A program made the position numbers and the translations under genes. A DNA stretch of 16,188 nucleotides from Bacillota bacterium (GTDB taxonomy: Bacteria > Bacillota_A > Clostridia > DSM-8532): the NCBI GenBank assembly GCA_023424865.1, contig JAFADM010000008.1, positions 1 through 16,188 on the forward strand, given 5' to 3'. The notes below the pieces were generated by a model that worked only from the letters and a program-made list of their open reading frames with translations, was not told the DNA's origin and made no database searches. The stretch's first letter is position 1, and each line of letters begins with the position of its first letter. Shown one piece after another: positions 1-7,555 of the stretch.

Positions 1-63
1 GGCGACTACAAGTGGCAGATTAAAACGGTGTGGGGTGTGGGCTACAAGTTTGAGGTGAAATAA
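1..63 (+). CDS. OmpR-family response regulator, C-terminal end only (partial)
   Basis: The first 20 codons read to a TAA at 61-63. They end in the pattern T-V-W-G-V-G-Y-K-F, the typical end of the winged-helix DNA-binding domain of OmpR/PhoB response regulators (the 'RGxGYxF' strand and wing). The rest of the gene, including the receiver domain, lies left of the window. The stop overlaps the start of the following sensor kinase gene by one base (TAATG), as is usual for a cognate regulator-kinase pair. The protein would bind DNA upstream of its target genes when phosphorylated by that kinase. The family is clear from the wing motif, but the target genes cannot be read here. Confidence 0.85.
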   Translation, partial: GDYKWQIKTVWGVGYKFEVK

Positions 64-1547
64 TGATGCGATCCGTTTTCGGCAGGGTTTTCTCCATTAT
101 ACTGCTGGTACTTGTCATAAGCTTTACCATTACCGGCGTACTTATGGATTTCGGGCTCCATGATTTTGTAGCGGATCAAAAGACTACCCAGCTGAGCCGC
201 ACGGCAGACAGGGTTGTGGAAGCTTTGGATCAATACATGAAAAGCCTGGGCACTACCCCCAATACCCAGCTTTTTGATCTTCTCACCCGTCTTCTGGCAG
301 AAAATACCGAATCCCTTATCTGGATAGTGAGCAATGACGGAGTCATTTTAATGGCCTCAGAGATACCGGAGGCCGTGCTTAAAAAAATGACCATAACCCC
401 TGAGGGTCTGCCAAGGCTTACCGATCCACGTCAGTTTGAGCTGGCATCAAGAAAGGTTTACAAGGAAGGCGATTTTTTCGGTCTGTTTGAAAACACGGGT
501 ACCCGGTGGGTTACCGCAAGCCTTCCCTTTACCATAACCGATATTCAGCCCTATTCCCGAACCTTTAGCGGCATTGTTCTGATTCATGCTCAAACACCGT
601 CCCTTTACGCAACTAAAAATACCATTCTTTTAGCTTTTATTATTTCCGGCATCATTGGCGCCACCATAGCCCTTGTGCTTGTTACCGTACTGTCCAAAAG
701 ACTTGTAAAGCCGCTCAACCAAATGAAGTGGGCCGCAAAGCGGGTAGCTGCCGGGGAGTTTACCGAGCGCATTGCCATTAAAGGGAAGGATGAAATTGCC
801 GAGCTGTCCGACAGCTTTAATGAAATGGTAGTGGCCCTTGAGAACCTGGAGCATATGCGGCGGGATTTTATCAGCAATGTATCCCATGAGCTTCGTACTC
901 CCATGACAACCATTAAAGGTTTTGTTGAAGGCATATTGGACGGGGTTATTCCGGAAGAGCGGCAACCCTACTATCTGGTCATTGTAAGGGATGAAGTCAA
1001 CCGTATGCAAACGCTGGTCAATGACCTGTTGGACCTGGCAAAAATGCAGGCGGGCGAAATTCGCTTTAAAATGGCCGATTTTGATATAAACGAGCTTATT
1101 CGCCGCTGTGTGATAAGCCTGCAGCAAATGTTTATTGAAAAAGAATTGGAATTCCGGGCAGATTTTGAAACAGAGAGAATGTTTGTCTTCGGGGATAAGG
1201 ACGCTATCCAGCGGGTAATACTGAATTTGCTTCATAATGCCATCAAATTCACCCAGCAAAATGGCAAAATAACAATTAAAACCTATATGGAAAAAGATAA
1301 GGGTGTTTTTGTCATTGAGGATACGGGAAAGGGCATTGCGAAAGATGAACTTCCTTACATTTTTGAAAGGTTTTACAAAACCGATAAATCGCGAAGTCTC
1401 GATAAAACCGGCGTCGGACTGGGTCTTGCCATCGTCAGGAATATCATCATTTCCCATAATGAAACCATCAAAGTGGAAAGTCAAGAAGGCCATGGCACAA
1501 GGTTCATTTTTACCCTGCGTAGTGCTCAAAGTCCCGAGGAATACTAA
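63..1547 (+). CDS. Membrane sensor histidine kinase (HAMP, HisKA, HATPase)
   Basis: This 494-residue kinase partners the regulator ending at 63. Layout: a first membrane helix at about residues 8-28, an extracytoplasmic sensor region at about 30-182 with no family I can name, a second membrane helix at about 187-209, HAMP at about 210-262, and a HisKA dimerisation helix whose phospho-acceptor is His275 in the motif S-H-E-L-R-T-P. The ATPase domain has an N box around Asn388/Asn392, a G1 box D-T-G-K-G-I at 420-425, an F box F-E-R-F-Y at 434-438 and a G2 box G-V-G-L-G-L at 450-455. No key residue is missing. Two ATGs (63 and 66) follow a GAGGTG at 52-57; either could be used. The htrA-like gene 93 bp downstream suggests a role in cell-envelope stress (CssS-like). 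This is an inference from context, because CssS itself cannot be told apart from other kinases of this type by eye. Confidence 0.93.
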   Translation: MMRSVFGRVFSIILLVLVISFTITGVLMDFGLHDFVADQKTTQLSRTADRVVEALDQYMKSLGTTPNTQLFDLLTRLLAENTESLIWIVSNDGVILMASEIPEAVLKKMTITPEGLPRLTDPRQFELASRKVYKEGDFFGLFENTGTRWVTASLPFTITDIQPYSRTFSGIVLIHAQTPSLYATKNTILLAFIISGIIGATIALVLVTVLSKRLVKPLNQMKWAAKRVAAGEFTERIAIKGKDEIAELSDSFNEMVVALENLEHMRRDFISNVSHELRTPMTTIKGFVEGILDGVIPEERQPYYLVIVRDEVNRMQTLVNDLLDLAKMQAGEIRFKMADFDINELIRRCVISLQQMFIEKELEFRADFETERMFVFGDKDAIQRVILNLLHNAIKFTQQNGKITIKTYMEKDKGVFVIEDTGKGIAKDELPYIFERFYKTDKSRSLDKTGVGLGLAIVRNIIISHNETIKVESQEGHGTRFIFTLRSAQSPEEY

Positions 1548-1602
1548 ACTCATCTGCACTTAATATTAACAATTTATTCATATGTACTTCAAATTTTCTT
1601 TT

Positions 1603-1626
1603 TATAATGAGCTCATCAACGATGAG
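1603..1626 (+). promoter_or_regulatory. Candidate htrA promoter -10 with overlapping palindromes
   Basis: A perfect TATAAT lies at 1603-1608, 32 bp before the htrA start. No good -35 box sits 16-18 bp upstream, so an activator may be needed. The -10 overlaps a perfect 10-bp palindrome, ATGAGCTCAT (1607-1616). The half CTCATC (1612-1617) is repeated in inverted form as GATGAG (1621-1626) after a 3-bp spacer. A regulator bound here would cover the -10 and start point. The second arm also touches the ribosome binding site (GAGGAG, 1626-1631). This is a reading of sequence symmetry; no binding protein is shown. Confidence 0.4.
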
Positions 1627-1640
1627 AGGAGTATTGAATA

Positions 1641-3284
1641 ATGGATGAGTTTAACCGTAATGACACCACCAATGATACGAATGACACCAATAATACTAAC
1701 ACCAATAATACTAATTACACCAATTATACCGGTAATGTAAATGAAAACAATGACAGAACCGAAACTATTAATGAAAATGTCAATCATATAAACAATAATC
1801 AATCGACGGCTCCCTTTGACGGAAGCCCTGCCCCTGAGACACAGGAAAGCAGGTTTACACAGAGTACGCCGGGCTTTGAAAACCCAAAACCTGTTTCCAG
1901 GCAGGAGGAGGGCTACAAAAGCCCGGAAATTAATGAAACCGTTGAAAGGCCTGTCAACGCTTATGCCCCTGCTTTTTATACGGAGCAGCCCAGAAAAGAG
2001 GAACAGGAGCGGGAGCGTTACCAGGATAAGTTTGACGATTTAAAGACCGCGCCTTTTTACAATGAAAGCTACAAAAAACCGGGAAAGGGACGGCTTAAGG
2101 GTATTATTGCACCTATGATTATCGTGGCCCTTTTAAGCTCCATTCTTTCGGGAGGACTTGTAGGCGCTTATTTTACCTTTGCTTTTCCTCAGAATAATTC
2201 AACTGCGCAGGGAGGCAATAAGCCCAGCGGCGTGGTAGGTGACGGCACCGTCAAGCAGATTGAAATTGTGGATAATACCACTACTACGGCACCTGCTTCT
2301 GCGGTGGCGGAAAAAGTAAGTCCGTCCATTGTGGGCATCAATGTAACTTATCAATACAATGATATGTTTTTCGGTTCCCAGTCCAGCACAGGCCAGGGTT
2401 CGGGTATTATTTACAAGAGTGAGGGCTATATTCTTACCAATAACCATGTTATTGAAGCGGCCATGGATGGCACCAGTGCAAGAAAGATTGCCAACGGGGC
2501 TAAAATAGAGGTTATTCTTCCCAATCAGAAGGAAACGCCCTATACAGCGGAGGTTATTGGCCGTGACGAGAATACAGACCTGGCAGTTCTTAAAATAAAC
2601 GCATCGGAGCTTCCCTCGGTGGATTTCGCCAATTCAGACAATGTGAAGGTAGGGGAAGTTTCAATCGCCATAGGCAACCCTGCTGGACTGGAATTTATGG
2701 GCTCCGTTACCCAGGGTATTATAAGCGGCTTGAATCGTGAAATTACCTTTGAAAACGGAAAGACCATGAAGCTCATTCAGACGGATGCTGCCATTAATCC
2801 TGGAAACAGCGGCGGAGCGTTGTTAAACATTAAGGGCGAGGTTATAGGTATTAACTCCTCCAAGCTCCAGGGTACGGGCTACGAGGGACTGGGCTTTGCC
2901 ATACCCTCCAACAAAGCCGTAGAAATTGCAGACAGCCTCATCAGCGACGGTTATGTTAAAGGAAGGCCTCAGCTGGGTATCTCCGTTGACACCCGCTACA
3001 CCGAGGAAATGGCTGAGAGAAATAAGCTGCCCTTCGGTATTTATGTAGGCGATGTCACCCTCTTAAGCGGAGCAGCTAAGGCCGGTATCAAAGCCAACGA
3101 TATTATTACTAAGTTCAATGGCGTTGAAATTAAGAGCTTTAATGAGCTGGAAACCGAGAAGAACAAGTTCAAGGCAGGAGATACTGTGGAATTAACCCTC
3201 TACCGCATGCCGGAATCCGGAGACCCGACAAAGGGCGAATACCTGACAGTGAAGGTTACCCTGGGCGAGGATAAGGGCGAATAA
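1641..3284 (+). CDS. htrA: HtrA/DegP-type membrane-anchored serine protease with one PDZ domain
   Basis: This 547-residue trypsin-like protease should degrade or refold misfolded proteins outside the membrane. Residues 1-60 are extremely rich in Asn and Thr (runs of N-D-T and N-N-T). A charged stretch follows to about residue 150, then one membrane helix at about 154-180, giving an N-in, protease-out topology. The catalytic triad is visible: His269 in T-N-N-H-V, Asp313 in N-T-D-L-A-V-L, and Ser390 in N-P-G-N-S-G-G-A-L. A single PDZ domain spans about 443-540. The start is supported by GAGGAG at 1626-1631 with a 9-nt spacer. The low-complexity cytoplasmic tail is longer than in typical HtrA proteins such as those of Bacillus. 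The gene follows a two-component system, which recalls CssRS control of htrA in Bacillus. Function is firmly recognised; regulation by the neighbour is inferred. Confidence 0.95.
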   Translation: MDEFNRNDTTNDTNDTNNTNTNNTNYTNYTGNVNENNDRTETINENVNHINNNQSTAPFDGSPAPETQESRFTQSTPGFENPKPVSRQEEGYKSPEINETVERPVNAYAPAFYTEQPRKEEQERERYQDKFDDLKTAPFYNESYKKPGKGRLKGIIAPMIIVALLSSILSGGLVGAYFTFAFPQNNSTAQGGNKPSGVVGDGTVKQIEIVDNTTTTAPASAVAEKVSPSIVGINVTYQYNDMFFGSQSSTGQGSGIIYKSEGYILTNNHVIEAAMDGTSARKIANGAKIEVILPNQKETPYTAEVIGRDENTDLAVLKINASELPSVDFANSDNVKVGEVSIAIGNPAGLEFMGSVTQGIISGLNREITFENGKTMKLIQTDAAINPGNSGGALLNIKGEVIGINSSKLQGTGYEGLGFAIPSNKAVEIADSLISDGYVKGRPQLGISVDTRYTEEMAERNKLPFGIYVGDVTLLSGAAKAGIKANDIITKFNGVEIKSFNELETEKNKFKAGDTVELTLYRMPESGDPTKGEYLTVKVTLGEDKGE

Positions 3285-3327
3285 GTCATACTGCAATTGA
3301 TCTATTGATCTAAAGTGGATAAGGATT

Positions 3328-3364
3328 AACGTGGTGCGTTCTTTTGGGACGCACCACGTTTTAT
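3328..3364 (+). terminator. Intrinsic terminator after htrA
   Basis: A perfect 12-bp stem pairs 3328-3339 (AACGTGGTGCGT) with 3349-3360 (ACGCACCACGTT) around a 9-nt loop, followed by a short T-rich tail. It lies 44 bp after the htrA stop. The tail is only TTTTAT, so termination may be incomplete. A second, weaker hairpin at 3396-3426 (AAAAG with CTTTT, GGGG with CCCC, 7-nt loop) could help. Confidence 0.8.
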
Positions 3365-3431
3365 CGACAGTCCTTTGCTTAAAGCAAATCTGGCAAAAAG
3401 GGAGGGGTTCGATGCCCCGAGCTTTTGATCC

Positions 3432-3460
3432 TTTCAATTACCGTTTCAATCCGGTATAAT
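3432..3460 (+). promoter_or_regulatory. Probable promoter of the purL transcript
   Basis: A perfect -10 hexamer TATAAT is at 3455-3460. A weak -35 (TTTCAA, 3432-3437) lies 17 bp upstream. Transcription would start near 3467, giving a leader of about 180 nt before the purL ATG. The position just after the htrA terminator fits a separate purL transcription unit. Confidence 0.55.
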
Positions 3461-3465
3461 GAGGG

Positions 3466-3647
3466 TTGGGCAAGCTTCCGCATTCACTTATGGGGAAGCC
3501 ACTCTTTTTATCGATTCGGGAATCGTTATTTGTTTTCTCGCTTAACGGGAATCTTAAGTCTGCCGTTCTGGTATTGGACTTGCCCGAAAGCGAAGGCTAA
3601 GCATGGGCGATCCTTTAAGAAATAAGATAGCTATGAGGTAATGAATC
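3466..3647 (+). ncRNA. Structured purL leader or small RNA, class not assigned
   Basis: The predicted transcript begins with TTGGGCAAG (3466-3474), which can pair with CTTGCCCGA (3579-3587) to close a ~120-nt domain. Inside are three further hairpins: GCTTCC/GGAAGC (3474-3479 with 3494-3499) followed by a T-rich run at 3503-3509; CGATT/AATCG with a CGGG loop (3512-3525), also followed by T-rich sequence; and AACGG/CCGTT (3544-3548 with 3563-3567). The base G3474 is shared between the closing stem and the first hairpin, so the two may compete. It could be an attenuating leader that controls purL or an independent RNA. A 6S-like RNA is possible because 6S genes sit beside purine genes in some bacteria, but I do not see its full consensus. 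I do not recognise purine, PRPP (ykkC-type), ZTP or THF riboswitch motifs. Confidence 0.4.
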
Positions 3648-6600
3648 ATGACTGTACGCAGAGTTTATGTTGAAAAAAAGCCTGGCTTTGATGTGGAGGC
3701 GGCAACTCTTTTGCAGGATTTAAAAGAAAACCTGCACATTAAGGCTTTGTCCCAGGTTAGGGTTTTACAGCGCTACGACGTTGAAGGCATTCCGGAGAGC
3801 CATTATGAAAAGGCCAAGTCCATTATTTTCTCCGAACCCACCGTTGACAAGGTTTACGACGAGCATTTTCCGAAAACGGAGGAGGAAAAGGTTCTTGCGG
3901 TAGAATACCTCCCGGGGCAATACGACCAAAGAGCTGATTCAGCGGCTCAATGCGTACAAATTATGACACAAACGGAAAGACCCGAAATCCGGGTAGCCCG
4001 TATTATCGTTATGAGCGGCTCCCTTTCTTCAGAGGAGCTGGATAAAATAAAGGCCTATGTCATTAATCCCGTTGAAACCCGTGAAGCCTCTATGGAAAAA
4101 CCCGCCACCCTGGAAACTGTTTATCCTGTGGCTGCGGATGTTGCCAAAGTCGAGGCTTTTATTAATGCCGGGGATGAAGAGCTTGCAGACCTTAGAAGCC
4201 GTCTGGGGCTGGCCATGTCCGCAGAGGATCTGGCATTCTGCCGCAATTATTTCAAGGACGAGGAAAACCGCAATCCCACCCTTACTGAGCTTCGAATGAT
4301 TGATACCTACTGGTCCGACCATTGCCGTCATACCACCTTCTTAACGGAGCTTGAGGACGTTTCTTTTCAGGACAATCCTGTGGGGCAGAGGATTAAAGAG
4401 GTTTATCAGCTTTATCTTGATACCCACAAATCGGTTCACGGTGACAAAAAGAAAGATATCACCCTTATGGATATGGCAACCCTGGCCATGAAGCATCTTC
4501 GGAAAACAGGAGATCTTAATAATCTGGATGAATCCGAGGAAATTAATGCGTGCAGCATTGTGGTTAAAGCAGAAAAGGATGAGGGGTATGAGGACTGGCT
4601 CATTATGTTTAAAAATGAGACCCATAACCATCCCACAGAAATTGAACCCTTTGGCGGTGCAGCCACATGTCTGGGCGGAGCTATTCGTGATCCTCTTTCG
4701 GGACGCTCCTATGTCTATCAGGCTATGCGTGTGACAGGAAGCGGCGATCCCCGCGCGCCTCTTTCCGAAACCCTTCCGGGAAAGCTTCCTCAAAGGGTGA
4801 TAACCCGCACGGCTGCCCACGGCTACAGCTCCTACGGCAATCAAATCGGCCTTGCTACGGGCCAGGTAAGTGAAATTTATCACCCCGACTATGTGGCCAA
4901 GCGCATGGAAATTGGCGCGGTTGTGGGTGCTGCCCCAAAAAAGAATGTGGTAAGAAAAAGTCCCGAGGCAGGGGATATGGTGGTGCTGGTTGGCGGCAGG
5001 ACAGGCCGTGACGGCTGCGGGGGCGCTACAGGCTCCTCCAAGGAGCATACTGAGGATTCTCTTGCCAGCTGCGGTGCCGAGGTGCAAAAGGGTAATGCCC
5101 CCACTGAGCGGAAAATTCAGCGGCTCTTTCGAAAAACCGATGTCTGCCGCATGATAAAAAGGTGCAATGACTTTGGTGCCGGAGGCGTTTCCGTAGCCAT
5201 TGGCGAGCTTGCCGACGGTCTTGAAATTAATCTGGATGCCGTACCTAAAAAGTATGAAGGCCTGGACGGAACCGAGCTTGCCATCTCAGAATCTCAGGAG
5301 CGTATGGCAGTGGTGCTGGCTCCCCAGGATGTGGAAAAGTTCATTAAGGAAGCAAGGCTTGAAAATCTTGAAGCCACAAAGGTTGCCGTCGTTACCCAGG
5401 AAAAAAGGCTTAAAATGCGCTGGCGGGGCAAAACCATTGTGGATATCAGCCGCGATTTTTTAAATACAAACGGTGCAAGGCAAATAGCCAGCGCCTTTGT
5501 TGAGGGTGCCGACACGGAAGCTAATCCTCTGTTGTCGCCACTTCCGGAGGTTGTTGAAAAGAAAGGGGATTTAAAGGAGGCCTGGACAGCCAATCTTAAA
5601 AATCTCAATGTTTGCAGCCAAAAAGGCCTGGTGGAGCGTTTTGACGGTACCATCGGCGGAGGCTCGGTATTAATGCCCTTTGGCGGCAAGACTCAGCTGA
5701 CACCGGCGGAGGGCATGGCTGCCAAGCTGCCGGTGGAGACCGGCAATATGCTTACAGGTACGATTATGACCTATGGCTACAATCCCTATTTGTCCAAGTG
5801 GAGCCCCTTCCATGGTGCCAGCTATGCGGTTTTAGAATCTCTGGCCCGGCTTGTTGCCATGGGCGGCAGGGTGAAGGACGCAAGGCTTACCTTCCAGGAG
5901 TATTTCGAGAGGCTGGGAAAGAATCCTGAAAAGTGGGGTAAGCCTGTCAGCGCCCTCATGGGAGCCTTTTATGCCCAATTAGCCTTGAAGGTGGCTGCCA
6001 TAGGCGGCAAGGACAGTATGTCGGGAACCTTTAAGGATTTGAATGTTCCTCCTACTCTCGTATCCTTTGCTTTAGCCCCTGTACGGGTCACCCGGGTTCT
6101 TTCTCCCGAGTTTAAAAAGGCCGGTTCCAGGCTGGTCCTTTTATCAATAAAGAAGGATACCTTAGGCCTTCCCGATTTTGAGCATGCTTCCCTAACCTTT
6201 ACCGCGGTAGAGGAGCTTATTGGCAAGGGGAAGGTGCTGTCCGCCATGTCGGTTAAGCAGGGAGGCCTTGCGGAAGCCCTGTCCAAGATGGCTTTCGGGA
6301 ACGGTATTGGCGTCCGGGTTGAAGCCCTTGATTTTGACAGGCTTTTTGTTCCGGATTATGGCGCCCTGGTGCTGGAGCTTCCTAAGGGAGAGGCGCCTTC
6401 CGCCCTTTTAGAGGGACTTAACTGGACTTATGTGGGTGAAACCCAAACCGAACCTGTCATTAAATGGGGTGACCTGACACTGGAGGTTAAAGCTCTAGCG
6501 GAGGCCTGGTCCGAGCCCCTTGAAAAAATATTCCCCACACGGGTGGAGCATGCTTCCACACCGGATTTAAACGCGGATTATAAGAGTGCAAGGCCCAGAA

Positions 6601-7421
6601 TCGTAAGAAGTGCTCCTATAGCCCGTCCCAGAGTGTTCATTCCTGTCTTTCCGGGCACCAACTGTGAATACGATACCCGGCGCAAATTTGAGGAGGCAGG
6701 AGCCCAAGCTGAAATATTCGTACTTAACAACCTGACGGCACGGGAAATTGATGCCTCCATTCAGGCCATGAAAAAGAAAATAGACGAGAGCCAGATAGTC
6801 ATGCTTCCCGGAGGCTTCAGTGCGGGCGACGAGCCTGACGGCTCCGGCAAATTCATTGCCACCGTGTTCAGAAATCCCTATCTTGCCGATTCCATCATGA
6901 AGCTTCTGAAGGTTCGGGACGGTTTGATGCTGGGTATCTGCAACGGCTTCCAGGCGCTTATCAAGCTGGGCCTTGTTCCCTACGGCGAAATAAGGGAGCT
7001 GGACGAATCCTGCCCTACCCTTACATTTAACACCCTGGGCCGCCATGTATCCCGTCTGGTTACCACACGGGTGGCTTCCAATATATCGCCCTGGCTTTCC
7101 AAAACCCAGGTGGGCGATATTGCCACTGTGGCCGTATCTCACGGCGAGGGGCGCTTTGTGGCAAGTCCGGAGGTAATTGAGAGCTTAAAAGCCAAAGGAC
7201 AAATCGCCACCCAATATGTGGATGAAAACGGCTTGCCTGCCATGGACATTGCCTATAACCCCAACGGCTCGGCATTGGCGATTGAAGCCATTACCAGCGA
7301 AGACGGGCGAATCCTTGGCAAAATGGCTCACGATGAGCGTTTTACTGAAAATACCTTTAAAAATGTGCCGGGAAGAAAGGATCAGAAGATTTTTGCAGCG
7401 GGTGTGGAATATTATTTATAA
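3648..7421 (+). CDS. purL: Phosphoribosylformylglycinamidine (FGAM) synthase, single-chain
   Basis: This 1257-residue enzyme makes formylglycinamidine ribonucleotide from FGAR, glutamine and ATP, the fourth step of de novo purine synthesis in the cytosol. Residues 1-155 form the PurS-like N-terminal part. A linker with S-D-H-C-R-H-T-T-F at 223-231 leads into two AIRS-type ATP-binding halves, marked by E-T-H-N-H-P at 324-329 and G-G-K-D-S-M-S at 786-792. The glutamine amidotransferase domain runs from about 993 to the end, with P-G-T-N-C at its start, nucleophile Cys1098 in G-I-C-N-G-F, and His1228/Glu1230 in the motif M-A-H-D-E-R-F. The class is complete, so no separate purS or purQ is needed; this form is common in Clostridia. 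GAGG at 3635-3638 supports the ATG at 3648; an earlier ATG at 3641 is out of frame. No other pur gene adjoins it, so it seems to be transcribed alone. Confidence 0.97.
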   Translation: MTVRRVYVEKKPGFDVEAATLLQDLKENLHIKALSQVRVLQRYDVEGIPESHYEKAKSIIFSEPTVDKVYDEHFPKTEEEKVLAVEYLPGQYDQRADSAAQCVQIMTQTERPEIRVARIIVMSGSLSSEELDKIKAYVINPVETREASMEKPATLETVYPVAADVAKVEAFINAGDEELADLRSRLGLAMSAEDLAFCRNYFKDEENRNPTLTELRMIDTYWSDHCRHTTFLTELEDVSFQDNPVGQRIKEVYQLYLDTHKSVHGDKKKDITLMDMATLAMKHLRKTGDLNNLDESEEINACSIVVKAEKDEGYEDWLIMFKNETHNHPTEIEPFGGAATCLGGAIRDPLSGRSYVYQAMRVTGSGDPRAPLSETLPGKLPQRVITRTAAHGYSSYGNQIGLATGQVSEIYHPDYVAKRMEIGAVVGAAPKKNVVRKSPEAGDMVVLVGGRTGRDGCGGATGSSKEHTEDSLASCGAEVQKGNAPTERKIQRLFRKTDVCRMIKRCNDFGAGGVSVAIGELADGLEINLDAVPKKYEGLDGTELAISESQERMAVVLAPQDVEKFIKEARLENLEATKVAVVTQEKRLKMRWRGKTIVDISRDFLNTNGARQIASAFVEGADTEANPLLSPLPEVVEKKGDLKEAWTANLKNLNVCSQKGLVERFDGTIGGGSVLMPFGGKTQLTPAEGMAAKLPVETGNMLTGTIMTYGYNPYLSKWSPFHGASYAVLESLARLVAMGGRVKDARLTFQEYFERLGKNPEKWGKPVSALMGAFYAQLALKVAAIGGKDSMSGTFKDLNVPPTLVSFALAPVRVTRVLSPEFKKAGSRLVLLSIKKDTLGLPDFEHASLTFTAVEELIGKGKVLSAMSVKQGGLAEALSKMAFGNGIGVRVEALDFDRLFVPDYGALVLELPKGEAPSALLEGLNWTYVGETQTEPVIKWGDLTLEVKALAEAWSEPLEKIFPTRVEHASTPDLNADYKSARPRIVRSAPIARPRVFIPVFPGTNCEYDTRRKFEEAGAQAEIFVLNNLTAREIDASIQAMKKKIDESQIVMLPGGFSAGDEPDGSGKFIATVFRNPYLADSIMKLLKVRDGLMLGICNGFQALIKLGLVPYGEIRELDESCPTLTFNTLGRHVSRLVTTRVASNISPWLSKTQVGDIATVAVSHGEGRFVASPEVIESLKAKGQIATQYVDENGLPAMDIAYNPNGSALAIEAITSEDGRILGKMAHDERFTENTFKNVPGRKDQKIFAAGVEYYL

Positions 7422-7468
7422 GAGCAGTGTGTAAAAAGCAACGTGTATAGCATATATATGAGCTTATG

Positions 7469-7507
7469 GAAAAATCCGCGGAAACCTTATGTTCCCGCGG
7501 ATTTTTC
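7469..7507. terminator. Bidirectional terminator between purL and the glycoside hydrolase gene
   Basis: A perfect 13-bp stem pairs 7469-7481 with 7495-7507 around a 13-nt loop. Its core is TCCGCGG/CCGCGGA, flanked by five A on the left and five T on the right, so it makes a U-tailed hairpin on either strand. It lies between the convergent ends of purL (7421) and the hydrolase gene (7556) and should end both transcripts. Confidence 0.93.
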
Positions 7508-7555
7508 ATATTAGTCCTGCCTTCAAATTGTTTTTGCTGCAAGAAGTGCTGTACC

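Noticed and set aside
630..1559. 309-codon - strand frame opposite the histidine kinase
   Set aside because: It is antisense to conserved kinase motifs and has no recognisable motif of its own.
3395..3430. tRNA-like T-arm (GGGG-TTCGATG-CCCC)
   Set aside because: No matching acceptor, D-arm or anticodon arm is found upstream, and the sequence is explained by a simple hairpin.
3425..3625. 66-codon + strand frame in the purL leader
   Set aside because: It starts at a non-ATG codon without a ribosome binding site, runs across the promoter, and its sequence is better explained by the RNA hairpins.
4341..5087. 248-codon - strand frame inside purL
   Set aside because: It mirrors conserved PurL sequence. 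The frame is open by codon bias and no family is visible.
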